From positions 107,593 through 171,592 of the forward strand of contig QJPP01003555.1 in assembly GCA_003996215.1 (NCBI GenBank): a stretch of DNA of 64,000 bases, read 5' to 3'. The notes beneath the pieces were generated by a model. The model ran no database searches. It was given only the letters and a program-made list of their open reading frames with translations, and had not been told where the DNA came from. Both the position numbers and the translations under genes were made by a program. Origin of the DNA: Jaltomata sinuosa. Its lineage: Eukaryota > Streptophyta > Magnoliopsida > Solanales > Solanaceae. Of the stretch, positions 1 through 10,853 are shown in pieces; within the stretch, counting starts at the first letter, position 1; each line of letters starts with the position of its first letter.

Positions 1-1138
1 AGGTTTTTCTGTAATCAATATGATGAAATCGATCTAGGATTATGGATTCACTAACAATCATGTTAAGTAAGCAATATCATTGACTTGTTTGTTTATCTAG
101 TTGCTGATTTCGGGGTTGATTTTATAACTATGGTATTTCGAGCCTATAATTGCCTATCCAGAATAGCATCACAACTACATCGTTGAGCGGGAATATGACA
201 TCTTATTTCAAACGCTTTTATATATCTTCCCCTATAAACCAAACAAGGTGTTCTAGGTATATTCCTATTCTAGTCGCAAACCCACCCTTTACGTTACAAA
301 AGAGAGTTCTTGATCCCTATATTCTTCGTTCTATCCCAATGATTCTTCTTCCGAATTCACAAAGAGATTATTGATTTATTTTAATGGTAGCTAAGCATTA
401 AAATAGTAAGTATAAGAATATAAGAACAACTAATATGATAATCTTTACAAATCGAATCAAGAGTCTACTACAATAATCATGAAGCTACCACAATCCTAGA
501 ACGAGAAGTTTAACTTCACATAGATATGGAGCAATTACAACAGCTCATCCAAAGTAAAATGTAAAAATAAATAATAAAGGAGAAGAAAAGATGAAATCAA
601 TATTCTCGCCTCCGCGGCGGCTCCTAGCTCTTCGTAGGTCAAAAGTTGTGTACAAAATATTCTCATGGCCTATTTATAGATGTAGGAAAAAACCACAAAT
701 AAAATAACTGAGTCCAAAATGAATTGAGAAACCAAAACCCAATTGAATACGGACAACCGAGGTGCACCGCCTTCAATTTATTTTCCAGTGAATTGTAAGC
801 TGCATCTTTGCTTTAATTTTGCATATATTTCTTCATCCTTTGACACGTGTCCAAGTCTATGTGAAATGCAATTTCAATTGCAGATTGAAGGCTGCACCTT
901 TGTATATATTATTATATTAAAGTTAATCCATTAAACTGGCTGCTTGATTTTCTTATATAATTTCTCGTTTTTAATTCGTTCCTTCTTCAAATTTCTTTCT
1001 CTTTACACCATTTTAATCTTACAAATAAAAATACCCAACATAAGAATAATTCATAAAATTAATGCTCAAAAATGATAATTAAAAGACTAAATATGAGGCA
1101 AATGATGATTAAATATATGTACTTTTGGCCTCACATCA
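1..1138 (-). mobile_element. Terminus of an unidentified LTR retroelement (LTR-like, runs off left edge)
   Basis: No coding sequence is convincing here. Read on the minus strand, the block begins at 1138 with TGATGTGAGG, a TG start as expected of an LTR. It holds a good TATA motif (minus strand, 669-679) and a short GC-rich patch (609-626), and runs out of the window. At 1139 the sequence changes abruptly into a gypsy RNase H reading frame that has lost its 5' half, so 1138/1139 is an insertion junction. The family is not recognised; a Copia-type LTR or a solo LTR are both possible. The duplicated target would be about GCAGG (1139-1143), with its partner left of the window. The LTR call is inference from the TG end, the promoter-like motif and the sharp junction. 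Confidence 0.45.
669..679 (-). promoter_or_regulatory. TATA-like box of the left-edge LTR
   Basis: The minus strand reads CTATAAATAGG, a close match to the plant TATA consensus. It lies about 460 bp inside the TG end at 1138, a reasonable U3 position. It supports a minus-strand LTR promoter but is not proof of one. Confidence 0.35.
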
Positions 1139-2940
1139 GCAGGGTCGAGTGATAACATATACATCGAGGCAGCTGAAGATTCACAAGTGCAACTACCCCA
1201 CTCATGACTTGGAGTTGGCGGTGGTAGTGTTCGCGCTCAAGATCTAGAGGCACTACTTATATGGAGTTTATTATGAGATATTCACCGATCATTGTAGTCT
1301 TCAGTACATTACGAGTCAACTAGAGCTGAACTCGAGGCAGAGGAGATGGGTTGAGCTACTGAAGGATTATGATTTCACCATTCTATATCATCTGGGAAAG
1401 GCAAATATGGTAGAGGATTCCTTGAGTCGGAAGGCGGTGAGTATGGGCAGCCTAGCTTCACTTTCAGTTTTTGAGCGATCGTTGGCCTTGGACATTCAGT
1501 CCTTGGCTAACTGTTTGGTTGGGCTTGACTTGTCGAATCCTAGCATAGTTCTTGCAAGTATTGAGGTTTGTTCTACTCTAGTTGATCAGATTCAGAGCCG
1601 ACAATTTGAGAATAAGTGTTTGTGTGACCTTCGTGATCAGGTAGTTTGTTGTGAGGCCAGCCAGGCTATATTGGGTTCTGATGGTATTTTAAGGTTCGAT
1701 AGTCATCTTTGTGTTCTGAGAGTTACAGACTTGATTCAGTTGATACTTCGTGAGGCACATTGTTCTAGATACTCCATTCATCCTGGTGCGGAGAAGATGT
1801 ATAGAGACTTGAGATAACTTTTTTGATGGAGTGGCATGAAGCAGGATGTAGCAGAGTTTGTATCTCGGTGCTTGAACTGTCAGCAGGTGAAGGTCGAGCA
1901 CATGAGACCTGGTAGTTTGATACAACAACTTCCCCTTCTGAAGTGGAAGTGGGAAGGGATTACTATGGACTTCATTGTTGGTTTACCTCGTACTTCTCGG
2001 GGGTTTGACTCTATTTGGGTGATTATTGATAGGCTGACTATGTCAGGGCACTTCTTTCTGGTTCAGACTGCTTTCAGTGCAGAGAGGTTGGCTCAGCTTT
2101 ACTTTCGTGAGATAATTTAGTTGCACGGGGTCCCAGCTTCTATCATTTCAGACCATGGAAATCAATTCACATCTCAGTTCTGGAGAGCTGTTCAGAGAGA
2201 TTTGGGTACAGAGGTTCAGCTTAGTACTGCATTCCACCCTCAGACAAATGGCTAGTCCGAGAGGACTATTCAGGTCCTGGAGGACATGCTTTGGGCCTTT
2301 GTTCTTGACTTTGGAGGTTAATGGGATCAGTTTGTGCCTTTGGCTGAGTTTGCTTATAATAATAGCTTCTATTCGAGCATTGGCATGTCACTGTTCGAGG
2401 CTTTGTATGGTAGGCATTACAGATCACCGATTGGTTAGTTTGATGGTTTAAAGTCTAGACCGCAGAGTACAGATTTGCTTTGAGATTCCTTAGACCGAGT
2501 CTATGTGATTTAAGATAGACTTAGAGCAACTCAGAGTAGGCAAAAGAGCTACGCTAATCATAGACTTTGCGCCTTGGAGTTCAGTGTTGGCGACCTGGTT
2601 TTCCTCCGTATATCGCCCATAAAGGGCATGATGAGATTTGGTTAGCGTGGTAAGCTTAGCCCCAGGTTCATTGGGCTATTTGAGATTCTTCAGAGGGATG
2701 GTAGTGTCTGCTTTACCAGATGAGTCTCATGTGTTGCATTGGGATTCAATTCAGTTAGATGAGAGTTTGTCCTTTATTAAGGAGCCGTTAACCATCTTGT
2801 CCAGGGATGTCAGGAGATTGAGATCTAGAGAGATTCTGGTGGTGAAAGTTTAGTAGAGGCATCATCCGATCGAGGAGGCTACTTGAGAGACCGAGAGTGA
2901 GTTGCATGCTTAGTACCCGCAGTTGTTCGAGCCTTTAGGT
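1139..2940 (+). pseudogene. Gypsy pol relic: RNase H, integrase, C-terminal tail (element A)
   Basis: The relic starts mid-RNase H (motif YASR-like, then FTDH near 1285) and continues through the LLKDYDF/LGKAN linker, the integrase zinc region (CLNC near 1868), the integrase core (MDFIVGLP near 1966; IISDHG near 2140; a TNG-stop-SE block near 2248) and the basic YANHR/SPxKGMMRFG region before the GPY/F module. From 1140 to about 2700 everything lies in one frame interrupted only by stop codons; several sit where relatives have Gln or Trp (CAG to TAG, TGG to TAG). Near 2705 the frame changes and about 25 codons expected between the ILQR and PDESHVL motifs are missing, which removes the GPY/F tail. 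The gene is dead. Confidence 0.85.
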
Positions 2941-3666
2941 ACTTCATTACTCTTGACTTTCAAGGACGAAAGTTCTTTTAGTAGTAGATGATATAATAAC
3001 CCTTCTGGTCATTTTCGCATTCGTACTTTCTTTGTACTGTTAGAGCATGCCTGTAGTGGCCCCAAGTCATTTATCATTTGCTAGGACCGGTAGTTCGGTG
3101 CCCTGGCCATTCATTTGGTCGTTATGACTGTTTCCCTATTTTAGAGCTTTAACTTAGGAATTCGTTGACTTTAGTCAACATTCTTAGCTAATGTGCTCGA
3201 AATTGAATTCTGATAGTTCCGTTAGCTCCAAAGCATTGAGTTTGGTCTGGTTAGAACTTTAGTCAAGGCCTGAGAACTTCCGGTGTGGGTGTTGTGTTGT
3301 TTTCTCTGTTTTTATGATATTTGGAGTTGAAAGTGTAACTTTGGTCAGCTTTCAATGATCGGAGCATCAGATTCAAAATCCGACGATTCCATAAGCTCCG
3401 GAATGTTGAGTTTGGGTTAGGCAGATGGTTGGTTCGGATCTCGGGTGAGCCAGACTCATTTTGAGTATTTGGTTGCTTGTTGGTTAGTGTTGACTTGGGT
3501 CAACATTTATCTGAAACGACCTCGTATGGAAGTTTTGTCAATTTTATTAAGTCCAAAACGTCGTTTCCACTCCATTAGCATTATTGGTTTTTGAATATCG
3601 GTTTTCGATTGTGACTGGAATGCCCCGTAGAGTTTTAAAAATTTGCAGATTTTTGTTGCAGTTCAG

Positions 3667-3784
3667 GCCTTCAGTGCAATCGCGCCTTGGCCAGTGCGAT
3701 CACGCCTCAGCACCTGCCAGCCCTTGAGCGCGATGGCGCTATGATGGCACCGTTGGTACTGGCCATTTTCCAGCAATATATAAT
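3667..3784 (+). promoter_or_regulatory. Palindromic-word block plus TATA box in the A LTR
   Basis: Three variants of a GCGATCGC-like word occur between 3674 and 3742 (GCAATCGCGCC, GCGATCACGCC, AGCGCGATGGCGCT). They are followed at 3777-3784 by TATATAAT. The block lies about 680-750 bp from the LTR start, the same place as in the other LTR families of the window. Confidence 0.5.
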
Positions 3785-3926
3785 TTTGATCTTTCATTTT
3801 TCCAGCCATTCCTCTTCACTTCTCCCAACTCCAAACATAAAAACACTCTACCAAATGGCTCTAAGCAGTTCCTAACCTTGGGAATTCATTGCATTAAAGA
3901 GAATTCTTGCTCCCTTGATTAATTTG

Positions 3927-3932
3927 GTAAGT
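3927..3932 (+). other. Candidate 5' splice site in the A LTR leader
   Basis: TTG|GTAAGT lies about 150 bp after the TATA box. Related sites occur at the same place in the E LTRs (27909, 36085) and the B LTR (43080). Conservation between families suggests a functional donor; no RNA evidence is available here. Confidence 0.4.
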
Positions 3933-6524
3933 CTTCTTCCCCAACTTTCCCTTCTCCTCCATTGTTGAAGCTTCCATGGCCACAATTCAAAAAGCTTGAT
4001 TTTCTTGAAGAATCTGTCTCCTTGGAGTTGCATGTCCCGTAAATTCCTTGATTTCGTTTCCTTGTTGTGATGCTCTCGTTGTGGTAAGTTTTCTTTGCTA
4101 AATTTCCAATTTTTTCTCAAGTTTTCATCTTTAATCCCTCTCTTGAGCGGACTGTTTTGGAGCCTTTCCCTTGGCAAAAATTGCTCAATTTTGTGGCATG
4201 TCTTCTTGGCATCATTGTGGTCATTGTGCTTCTTTCCGTTATTTATTTTGTGTTGTGGGCCCCGCAGGCCCGCTTTTGACTTGAATTTTATCCCGGCTAT
4301 TATTATAGAGATATGGGTGTCATTAGACTCGTTTTGATGTATTATTTATGTTTTTGATAGTTTGACTATCGTTCGGGGTTTCTCAGAGCAATTCGAGCTT
4401 GGATATCGTCATCCCAGCAGCTTGTCATCGGATGACAGGTAGGTTATGGTTTAACTTTCCTAGACTTTGCATATGTAGGATAAAATTGTACTAATGGACA
4501 TCCTTGGGTTGGGTTTACTAGTTTGGTACCACAGACCTTGACCGCTTTATTCATGTCCGCTTCGTTTTCTTTCTCCGATAGATATAGTATTTGTTATAGA
4601 TGATAATATCACCCTTGTGGTCCTGTGTGGCCTTATGTTATCTCTGGAACATAGATGGTGGGATATTGGGAATGTCCGTGAGTCCCGTACATCGTTATTA
4701 TTGTTATAGAGCTGACTATCTGTGTTGTAGAATGATTGGAGCCTGTGCAGGGCCGATAGGTTGATTGTGAGCCGTTGGGCTACTATTTGTGATTGAACAT
4801 GCCATTACCATGCATATAAAAGGGTTTCTTCATGATTTTACTACGGTTTTGGCTTCGGGCCTACTATTGATGATTTCTAAATCTTGCATGACTAGTGGGG
4901 CCCATTTTTGGTAAAATCGATTATGAAATGGTTTGGTACTACCTAAATGGATCTTCTTAGGGTAAAAAAAGTTAAAAGAGAGAGTTGTCACAACTTTCCT
5001 ACTATATATTAGACCTGGTTGAACCGAGGTGCTAGACTGACTCTGTTATTGGTGAGAAATGATATTAGACTCGGTAAGGCTAAGCATCAGACTTGATTTA
5101 CTACTATTTTAGACCCGGGTATGGCCGGGCACCCTTGAGAGGAGTTTTTGAGACTTATTTCATTGATTTATACATGGATAGCAGGCATGCATTTCGAGCA
5201 TTTGACTACTAGTTTGGATCTGGTGGCATTCCGTACTGATATTTCAAGGTATGAGTGTAGTAGCGAGTAGACCTCCATGGACCCTGTCATTCCGAACCAA
5301 GTGCTATGGGCAAAAGGGTGACCAGAGGGAGGAGTGTACGGCGGAGTAGAGGTACTTGGGAGAATTCTTTCCATGGATCCCACCTTTATTGGACCTTTGG
5401 GGCATCGTAGGGGGTAACATACGACACTGCTATTACACTTAGTTTGCATATCATATCATATCATTCATTTGTGTAAGGTGCGACCCTTGTTTACTGTTTG
5501 TTGAGTGTACGCTCTAGTAGTATGGGCTGCCAGAGGGTTTATCTTCACTTTCTTGTGTTCCTTGGGTGTATGGGCCCCCGTGGGATTGTAGTTAGACTTA
5601 TTGTTACTATTTTGCGGTATTGGTTCCCTTTATGGTTCCTTATGAGATTGGAGATTGTTAAGGTTGTACTTGGGCTTCCAGTTGTTAAATTCTTGACTTG
5701 AGATTAGTATGCGTATTTGGTTTATTGCATCTTGTATTCGAGCATGATTATTGTGATTTATCTTCTCCTTCTCTATTCATTTGAGGTTACCGATATACCG
5801 CCTACTTTCTGAATCCCTCTTCATATACTTGTTATTGTGAGGATCCCAGGTGCGTTGTTTTTTCCTTTCACCTGTGATGTGCATTCTATTAGCTAGCCAT
5901 GTTTGTTTTCTTGCTTGTGTTCCTTCCGTGCTAGCTTTCGTGTACTTATTCAATGTTCTTTGTGACTATTTGCGTCTACTCTGCTTATTACTGCTCTTTT
6001 ATCTTATATGTGCTCAGTCGGCCTATGATACCTACTGGGTACCGGTTGCTTTGCAATTGGTGCTCATACTACACTCTGCATCTTCTAGTGCAGATCCTAG
6101 TGTGGGCCATCACCGTTAGCTCATTGGAGGCTCGTACGAGAAGCTGTTTTGGGATATTTCAGACTCAGGGTGAGCTCTTGGAAAATGGAGCTTAGCTTTA
6201 GTTTATCTTTTGTATTATGTACTCTGTTACTTCTCGGAGACATTTGTGTATGTATTATTTTGGATCCTTTACACTTTTGATGTAGTTCCGGCTTTAAACT
6301 ATGATACCAGGTTTTGGGTATGGTTTAGCTTCCGCATATATGTTATATATATATATTCATGTTGTTCACTTTCTTTACTTATTGCCCTTGCTTCCGCTAT
6401 TTAAACTATTCTTCCACTTAATTGTTAAATAGTAGCCCATTACTAACCATTCTGGGCTATGGGAAGTGGTTCGCCTACTGGGGGGTTGTAGGTGCCATCA
6501 TGACCGAGAAATCGTGTCTTGACA

Positions 6525-7886
6525 ACTGTGATGTTTATTTTTTTAGTTTTATTTCTTTTTGCTTTCCATAATTGGTTAGTTTCCTTCCATGCTTAGATAC
6601 CATATAATTTGCTTTCCAAAATTAATTAATTATCTGTCATATTTATATGATTTATTTTCTAAGTAATTTAACTTCTTTTTATGGCCACTCTTCTCATTAT
6701 TTTTTTAAAATTTATTTGTTCCCTTTTTTCTTTATTTGCATAATTTTTAGACGAACTAGTTTGTTTATTTGTCCTTTTTTTACCTCATTTCTTGCTTAGT
6801 ATTTTTTTTTTTATAAATTGTGTATTTTGTTACCGCTTTTGTTATGTGCTATATGTTTACCATCTATATTTCAATTTTCATTCTGCTCACATCTTCTTCC
6901 ACTTGGAATTCCTCTTCTCATTCTTAGAATGGTTGCGTGGTTATACAGACGTTCATTCTAAAATACCCTTAAGGGAAATGTCTCATGGATCAGTCGATCA
7001 GTGGTGCATCGACGGTCATGAGCTTTTCCCCTCTCAAGTTGTCCGCTTGAGGGGACCTTATCATAAAATCACTCTTTCTGTTAGATCGAGACTGTGTGTA
7101 CCTTTACCAAGGAATACACTCCATACTGAACCTAAGATATCTTAATACCCTCGGCATGTTAAGACCCCTAGTCCAATCTTGTCCCAAGTCCAAAGGGGTT
7201 CATGATCACAAAAGGACCCATAATTTTACGTGCTAGGTGTTAAACTTTTATGTATATGTTATCATTTTGTCTACCTAATTATTTGTTTCTTGTCTTAGCT
7301 ATTTCTTACTCTTAGAATGTTAAGCTTTAGATGACGTCGAAATCATTTGTTTGCACTTAATGAAAATAATTCCCTGTACTGTACCTTTTTCCTTTAGGCC
7401 CAATCATACAATCTTAGGGCCTAGTCAAATTCTCCTTTATTACAATGTCATCTTCCTTTGTCATACAAATCATAAATCATCTCTCGAATCGATCTATTTC
7501 TCGATAAGTTATTCTAGATTTCTTTCTAATATTTTAGGGTAGTTCGTTATTTTTAGGATATCCTTCACTCATCGCTTTCTACATTGACATGCTATTTCAT
7601 CCACCAAAATTTCATTCATTTGGTCTAGGTTCCACCATAAATTTGACTCCTAACCATTAGCATTCGATGTTTGTGTCATCCTACGACTTTCACAACTTTG
7701 AAGTCATATAGAGCCCTCATAACTTCCATTCAATTCTGAATATGCATAACCCCATACTTAGATAAGTAGAATGTTCCCCTCTTAATTCTATCACTACAAG
7801 ATGTTTTTTCCCTCTTGTGCGTTCCCCTTTACTAATTGTAAGCCTTCTTCTAAGGTTGACTAAAGTTGAATATTAGAGTTATCAGA
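6525..7886. other. Non-coding, T-rich stretch; no gene seen
   Basis: This stretch of 1.36 kb lies between the A LTR and the first H-type gag relic. It is T-rich on the plus strand and holds only short hydrophobic frames typical of T-rich DNA. One imperfect stem (CCCCTCTCAAG / CTTGAGGGG, about 7030-7056) is visible. Position suggests 5' LTR or leader of host layer H, but I found no match to the H 3' LTR. Confidence 0.4.
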
Positions 7887-9400
7887 TGGCTAGTCAAGCA
7901 ATGTTTATCAACCTTGTCAATAGTGAATTTGAGGATATGAATTTGGGATCACACAGAAGTAATGTCGCTACATCTGAAGTGAGCATGAAAGGTGTGGAAA
8001 GGAGAATTAATAGGATTATATAATTGATATTCAATCTTCGAGACTCAACAGATATTCCACTAGATTTTCAAGAGCCAATGTCACAAGGGCACTCTGTTGC
8101 TCCCATTTACACTGTAGAGCCTCCTATATTGGCAACTTCACCTACACGTGTACATGATGTGCAAGGCTCTTCTAGTCTACATTCACTTCCACTACAAAAA
8201 GCACTCAATGGATTGACAGAAATGGGTATGAAAAAAGATAAAGGAGAAAAAGTTTTTGACTATCAAGCAAGGTCTACACAAGAACCAGAGATGAGTAAGT
8301 GGGTCAAGTGAGGCAAAGAAAGCAAGGATAAAAAAAACTTAGATTTTTCATTGTATGATGGTTTGGAGATCCTCACTCCCACTTGAAAGCATACCTTGAT
8401 GAGCTTGCCACTATTGAGAAAGGTAATAATCTTAAGGTGAAGCTTTTTTTTAGGTCATTGACAGTTCGAACTTTGATTTGGTACGAGGAAAAGGACGCGA
8501 GCAAATGGATATATTGGGGAAATTTAGCTGTAGACTTTGTTGAGCAATTTGATAAGAAGCTAAAGAGAAAATTTGCAGAAGAGATTGTAATGCATGACAA
8601 AGTTGGTCTGATTGAGATACAATCTAAGGATAAGGGAAATACAGTCATCGATGAGAAAACAAGACCTCTAATGCCCGAAACAAGAAAATTTCAAGTCATG
8701 ATTCTCTTGGATGAGCCGCCTTTGCTCACTTTTGAGATGTTAAGGTCGAAAGGAATCCTGCAACCTAAGATTATTAATTCGTATTGCCCTTCAAGTCCTT
8801 TCTTTGACCCAAGTAAGCATTGTGCCTTTCATTCTGGTATTCCAGGCCACGACATAGATGATTGCTGCCAATTGAAGAGAGAAATATAAAATTTGATAAG
8901 CAACATAAAGATAGTGAAAAAGCCCCAACCTCAGCTGATATGGTATCTCTTTAGAAATCATCCCAATACCAAATTACACCCAAGCATGTTACCCTCAATG
9001 CACCACAATACCTCATCCTTGAACTATTTGGTATCCACCTCCACCCATTGCTCCAACATCAAATTACATTCCAGTGTCTTATCCACAATTTGTCACCAAA
9101 ACTTATCTGTATAGCCAGACCACTATACCAAGAGGTCAGGTAAAACAAAGAAATCAAGAGGTGAATGTAGCATCTCAAATAGGGTTGAAACTTTGAATAG
9201 AGACTCAGTGAAGTTAGCAACAAGATATTTGTAAAAGAGGCGTGACTGATAGAGACAACATATCATAATTTTCAAGACTACCATTTTCATATGCTTTTCT
9301 CTGTCTAGTTTTTTATTTTCAATTTCCTTTGTAATGTGAACTACGGTTGACCTGATTCCCCTATAAGAGGGATACATAGGTGCTTATTTAATAAGTTGGG
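7887..9400 (+). pseudogene. Gag relic of H-type element, copy 1
   Basis: An ATG at 7887 opens a degenerate frame (MASQAMFINLV). Recognisable Gag parts follow: the capsid-like tract around 8360-8560 (GDP-like context, HLKAYLDEL, then LTVRTLIWYEEKDASKW), a short remnant of the following helix region, and a cysteine/histidine motif CAFHSGIPGHDIDDC (about 8819-8863) followed by QLKREI. This order (SLTGxALTWY...W, later CAYHSGxxGHDTxxC...LKxxI) is typical of a widespread plant gypsy Gag group. Stops, frameshifts and a large internal deletion make it non-functional. No protease or RT follows: within about 450 bp the sequence reaches a CCTGATT...GGATACATAGG motif (9358-9383) that also occurs downstream of gag copy 2. 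The family assignment is by motif recall. Confidence 0.65.
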
Positions 9401-9966
9401 TCTCATCATAATAATTCCCCCCCCCCTATATTATGTATTTGATCTTTCAAGGATGGGACTGATTGGATTGGCAAAGTGATGTCGAGAAAGCTCTAGTGTT
9501 CAACAATCGTCACCCTTGTTCATCCTATAAATCCCTTATCTTTCAATTTTTCATCCTAGTACATGCTGATCATTTGAAATTATAAGTTTTGTTACTACCA
9601 TATGTTTAGTTCATTAGAAGCTCAACTCCCCGCGTTTAGATCACTCTTTAATTCCAAATTCTTATCTATTTTGAGTGTCTTTAATTTGATATTATCATTA
9701 TTAATGTTTCAAGCTTATGTGTGATACATGATAATTTTGTTTGTGTTTAACTTATTTATTCTGCTTAAAGGTTGTCTAGTATTTGAACATCAACTCGATT
9801 AAGAATCTGCAATATGACAAATATGATCAATATTTGAAAGAAAGCTAGTCTTCTTCCTTCTCGCTCTATACAAAATACTTTTTAGACTATATCTCCTCTC
9901 TCTGTCCTCACTCATACACTCCCTCAACAATTATCTTCAACATATATATATCATGGTACTTTGCCA
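9401..9966. other. Non-coding gap with a C10 run
   Basis: No gene is seen. A homopolymer of ten C bases occupies 9417-9426. The rest is AT-rich and leads into the second gag relic; a short pyrimidine-rich stretch lies at about 9880-9925. Confidence 0.5.
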
Positions 9967-10853
9967 AGCATGATAATATCTGACGAAAATGAGAACAACA
10001 AACTAGATGCACTATAAAAAAGAATTCATGACTTAGAGGAGAAGGTGGATGAAAAATTATGCTCTGAAAATATTTATGATCAGAGGTATAAGAAATTGAG
10101 TCTACATCCAAGAGTTGAATTTCCTCTAGGATAAAAAGTTCCAAGATTCAATATGTTTGATGGGCATGGAGATCCAATCACACATCTTAATGATTATTGT
10201 AGCAGATTGGTTGGCATAGGACATAATGAAGGTATCCTTATGATATTATTTATTCAGAGTTTGTCGGGAATAACACTCACATGGTATGCCAAATAAGACT
10301 TTGACAAATGGTATTCATAGGAAGATAGATATGGCTCGAGACTTTGTGGAACAACAATGCTGGATTTGCTCGAATTAAGAAAACTGAATCACGAATCTTT
10401 TGAGGAATATGTAACATGGTAGAGATTAGAAGCTTCTAAAGTATGTACTTCAATACCTGAAGAAGATTTGATACAAACTTTCATCAGATCACTCGATGGT
10501 GTATATTATAAATCATTGTTCTTTGCGAGTATCCAAATATTTGATAGTATGATTCAAATTGGAAAAGAATTAGAATATGGCCTTCAGACAGAGAGAATCA
10601 TTGATGTTTTTTGCAATACAAACTGCCTTTCAGACATCGAAGAATTCACAGACACAATACCACCAGGATACTGCAAAAATCCATGCTGTTTTCGATTCCT
10701 ATAATGCATGTCCCAGACTTAATAACTCAAAAGTTTTCAACCACAAGTATGTCATATCACATCCAGCTCTCAACCTCAGACTTATCCAACACAATTGAGT
10801 TTTTATCAACCAAAGCGAATGAGGCCGCGTACCTGTACTCCTTTGACTGAAAC
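9967..10853 (+). pseudogene. Gag relic of H-type element, copy 2, 5' part (split by element G)
   Basis: The relic begins with a charged, coiled-coil-like stretch (ENENNKLDAL, then DLEEKVDEKL) at about 9984-10060. The Gag core follows: FNMFDGHGDPITHLNDYC (about 10150-10200), SLSGITLTWYAK (about 10260), ESFEEYVTW (about 10395) and IRSLDGVYYKSL (about 10485-10520), then a Gln/Pro-rich tail. At least four stop codons interrupt the frame. It is broken at 10853 by the complete element G; the 3' part resumes after the second GAAAC target copy at 19983. The fold and motif order match retrotransposon Gag of the group in copy 1. Confidence 0.75.
10849..10853. repeat. Target-site duplication of element G, left copy
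   Basis: GAAAC directly precedes the G 5' LTR and is repeated exactly at 19983-19987 after the 3' LTR. Five bases is the expected gypsy integrase stagger. Confidence 0.9.

Larger units (their letters stand above)
1139..6524 (+). mobile_element. Element A: 3' part of a Ty3/gypsy chromovirus (family I)
   Basis: The element consists of a 5'-truncated pol pseudogene (1139-2940) followed by a complete 3' LTR (2992-6524). The 5' part is separated by the foreign LTR-like block ending at 1138, so the remainder should lie left of the window. The LTR begins TATAATAACCC where relatives have TGTAATGACCC (the TG has mutated) and ends TGACA. It belongs to the same LTR family as element B and is related to D. 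The right flank (from 6525, ACTGT) is a candidate target duplication that cannot be checked without the left end. Confidence 0.85.
2992..6524 (+). repeat. 3' LTR of element A (family I, about 3.5 kb)
   Basis: The LTR follows the usual pre-LTR sequence (AAAGTTCTTTTAGTAG) and ends CTTGACA at 6524. It aligns along its length with the B LTR at 42071-45691: a shared ATTTRYGACTTG-like start region, the CAG|GTAGGTTATGG motif (4436), GACCCGG...CCGGGCACCC modules (5041-5150), the GGTAATCxCCCTTGTGG-like middle and the GTAGGTGCCATCATGACC terminus. The length is unusual for a plant gypsy LTR. It contains only short T-rich open frames, which I do not regard as genes. Confidence 0.85.

Noticed and set aside
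2155..2451. Plus-strand 98-codon frame over the A integrase
   Set aside because: Frame-shadow: the true integrase motifs are in the other frame (same as 1407-2120).
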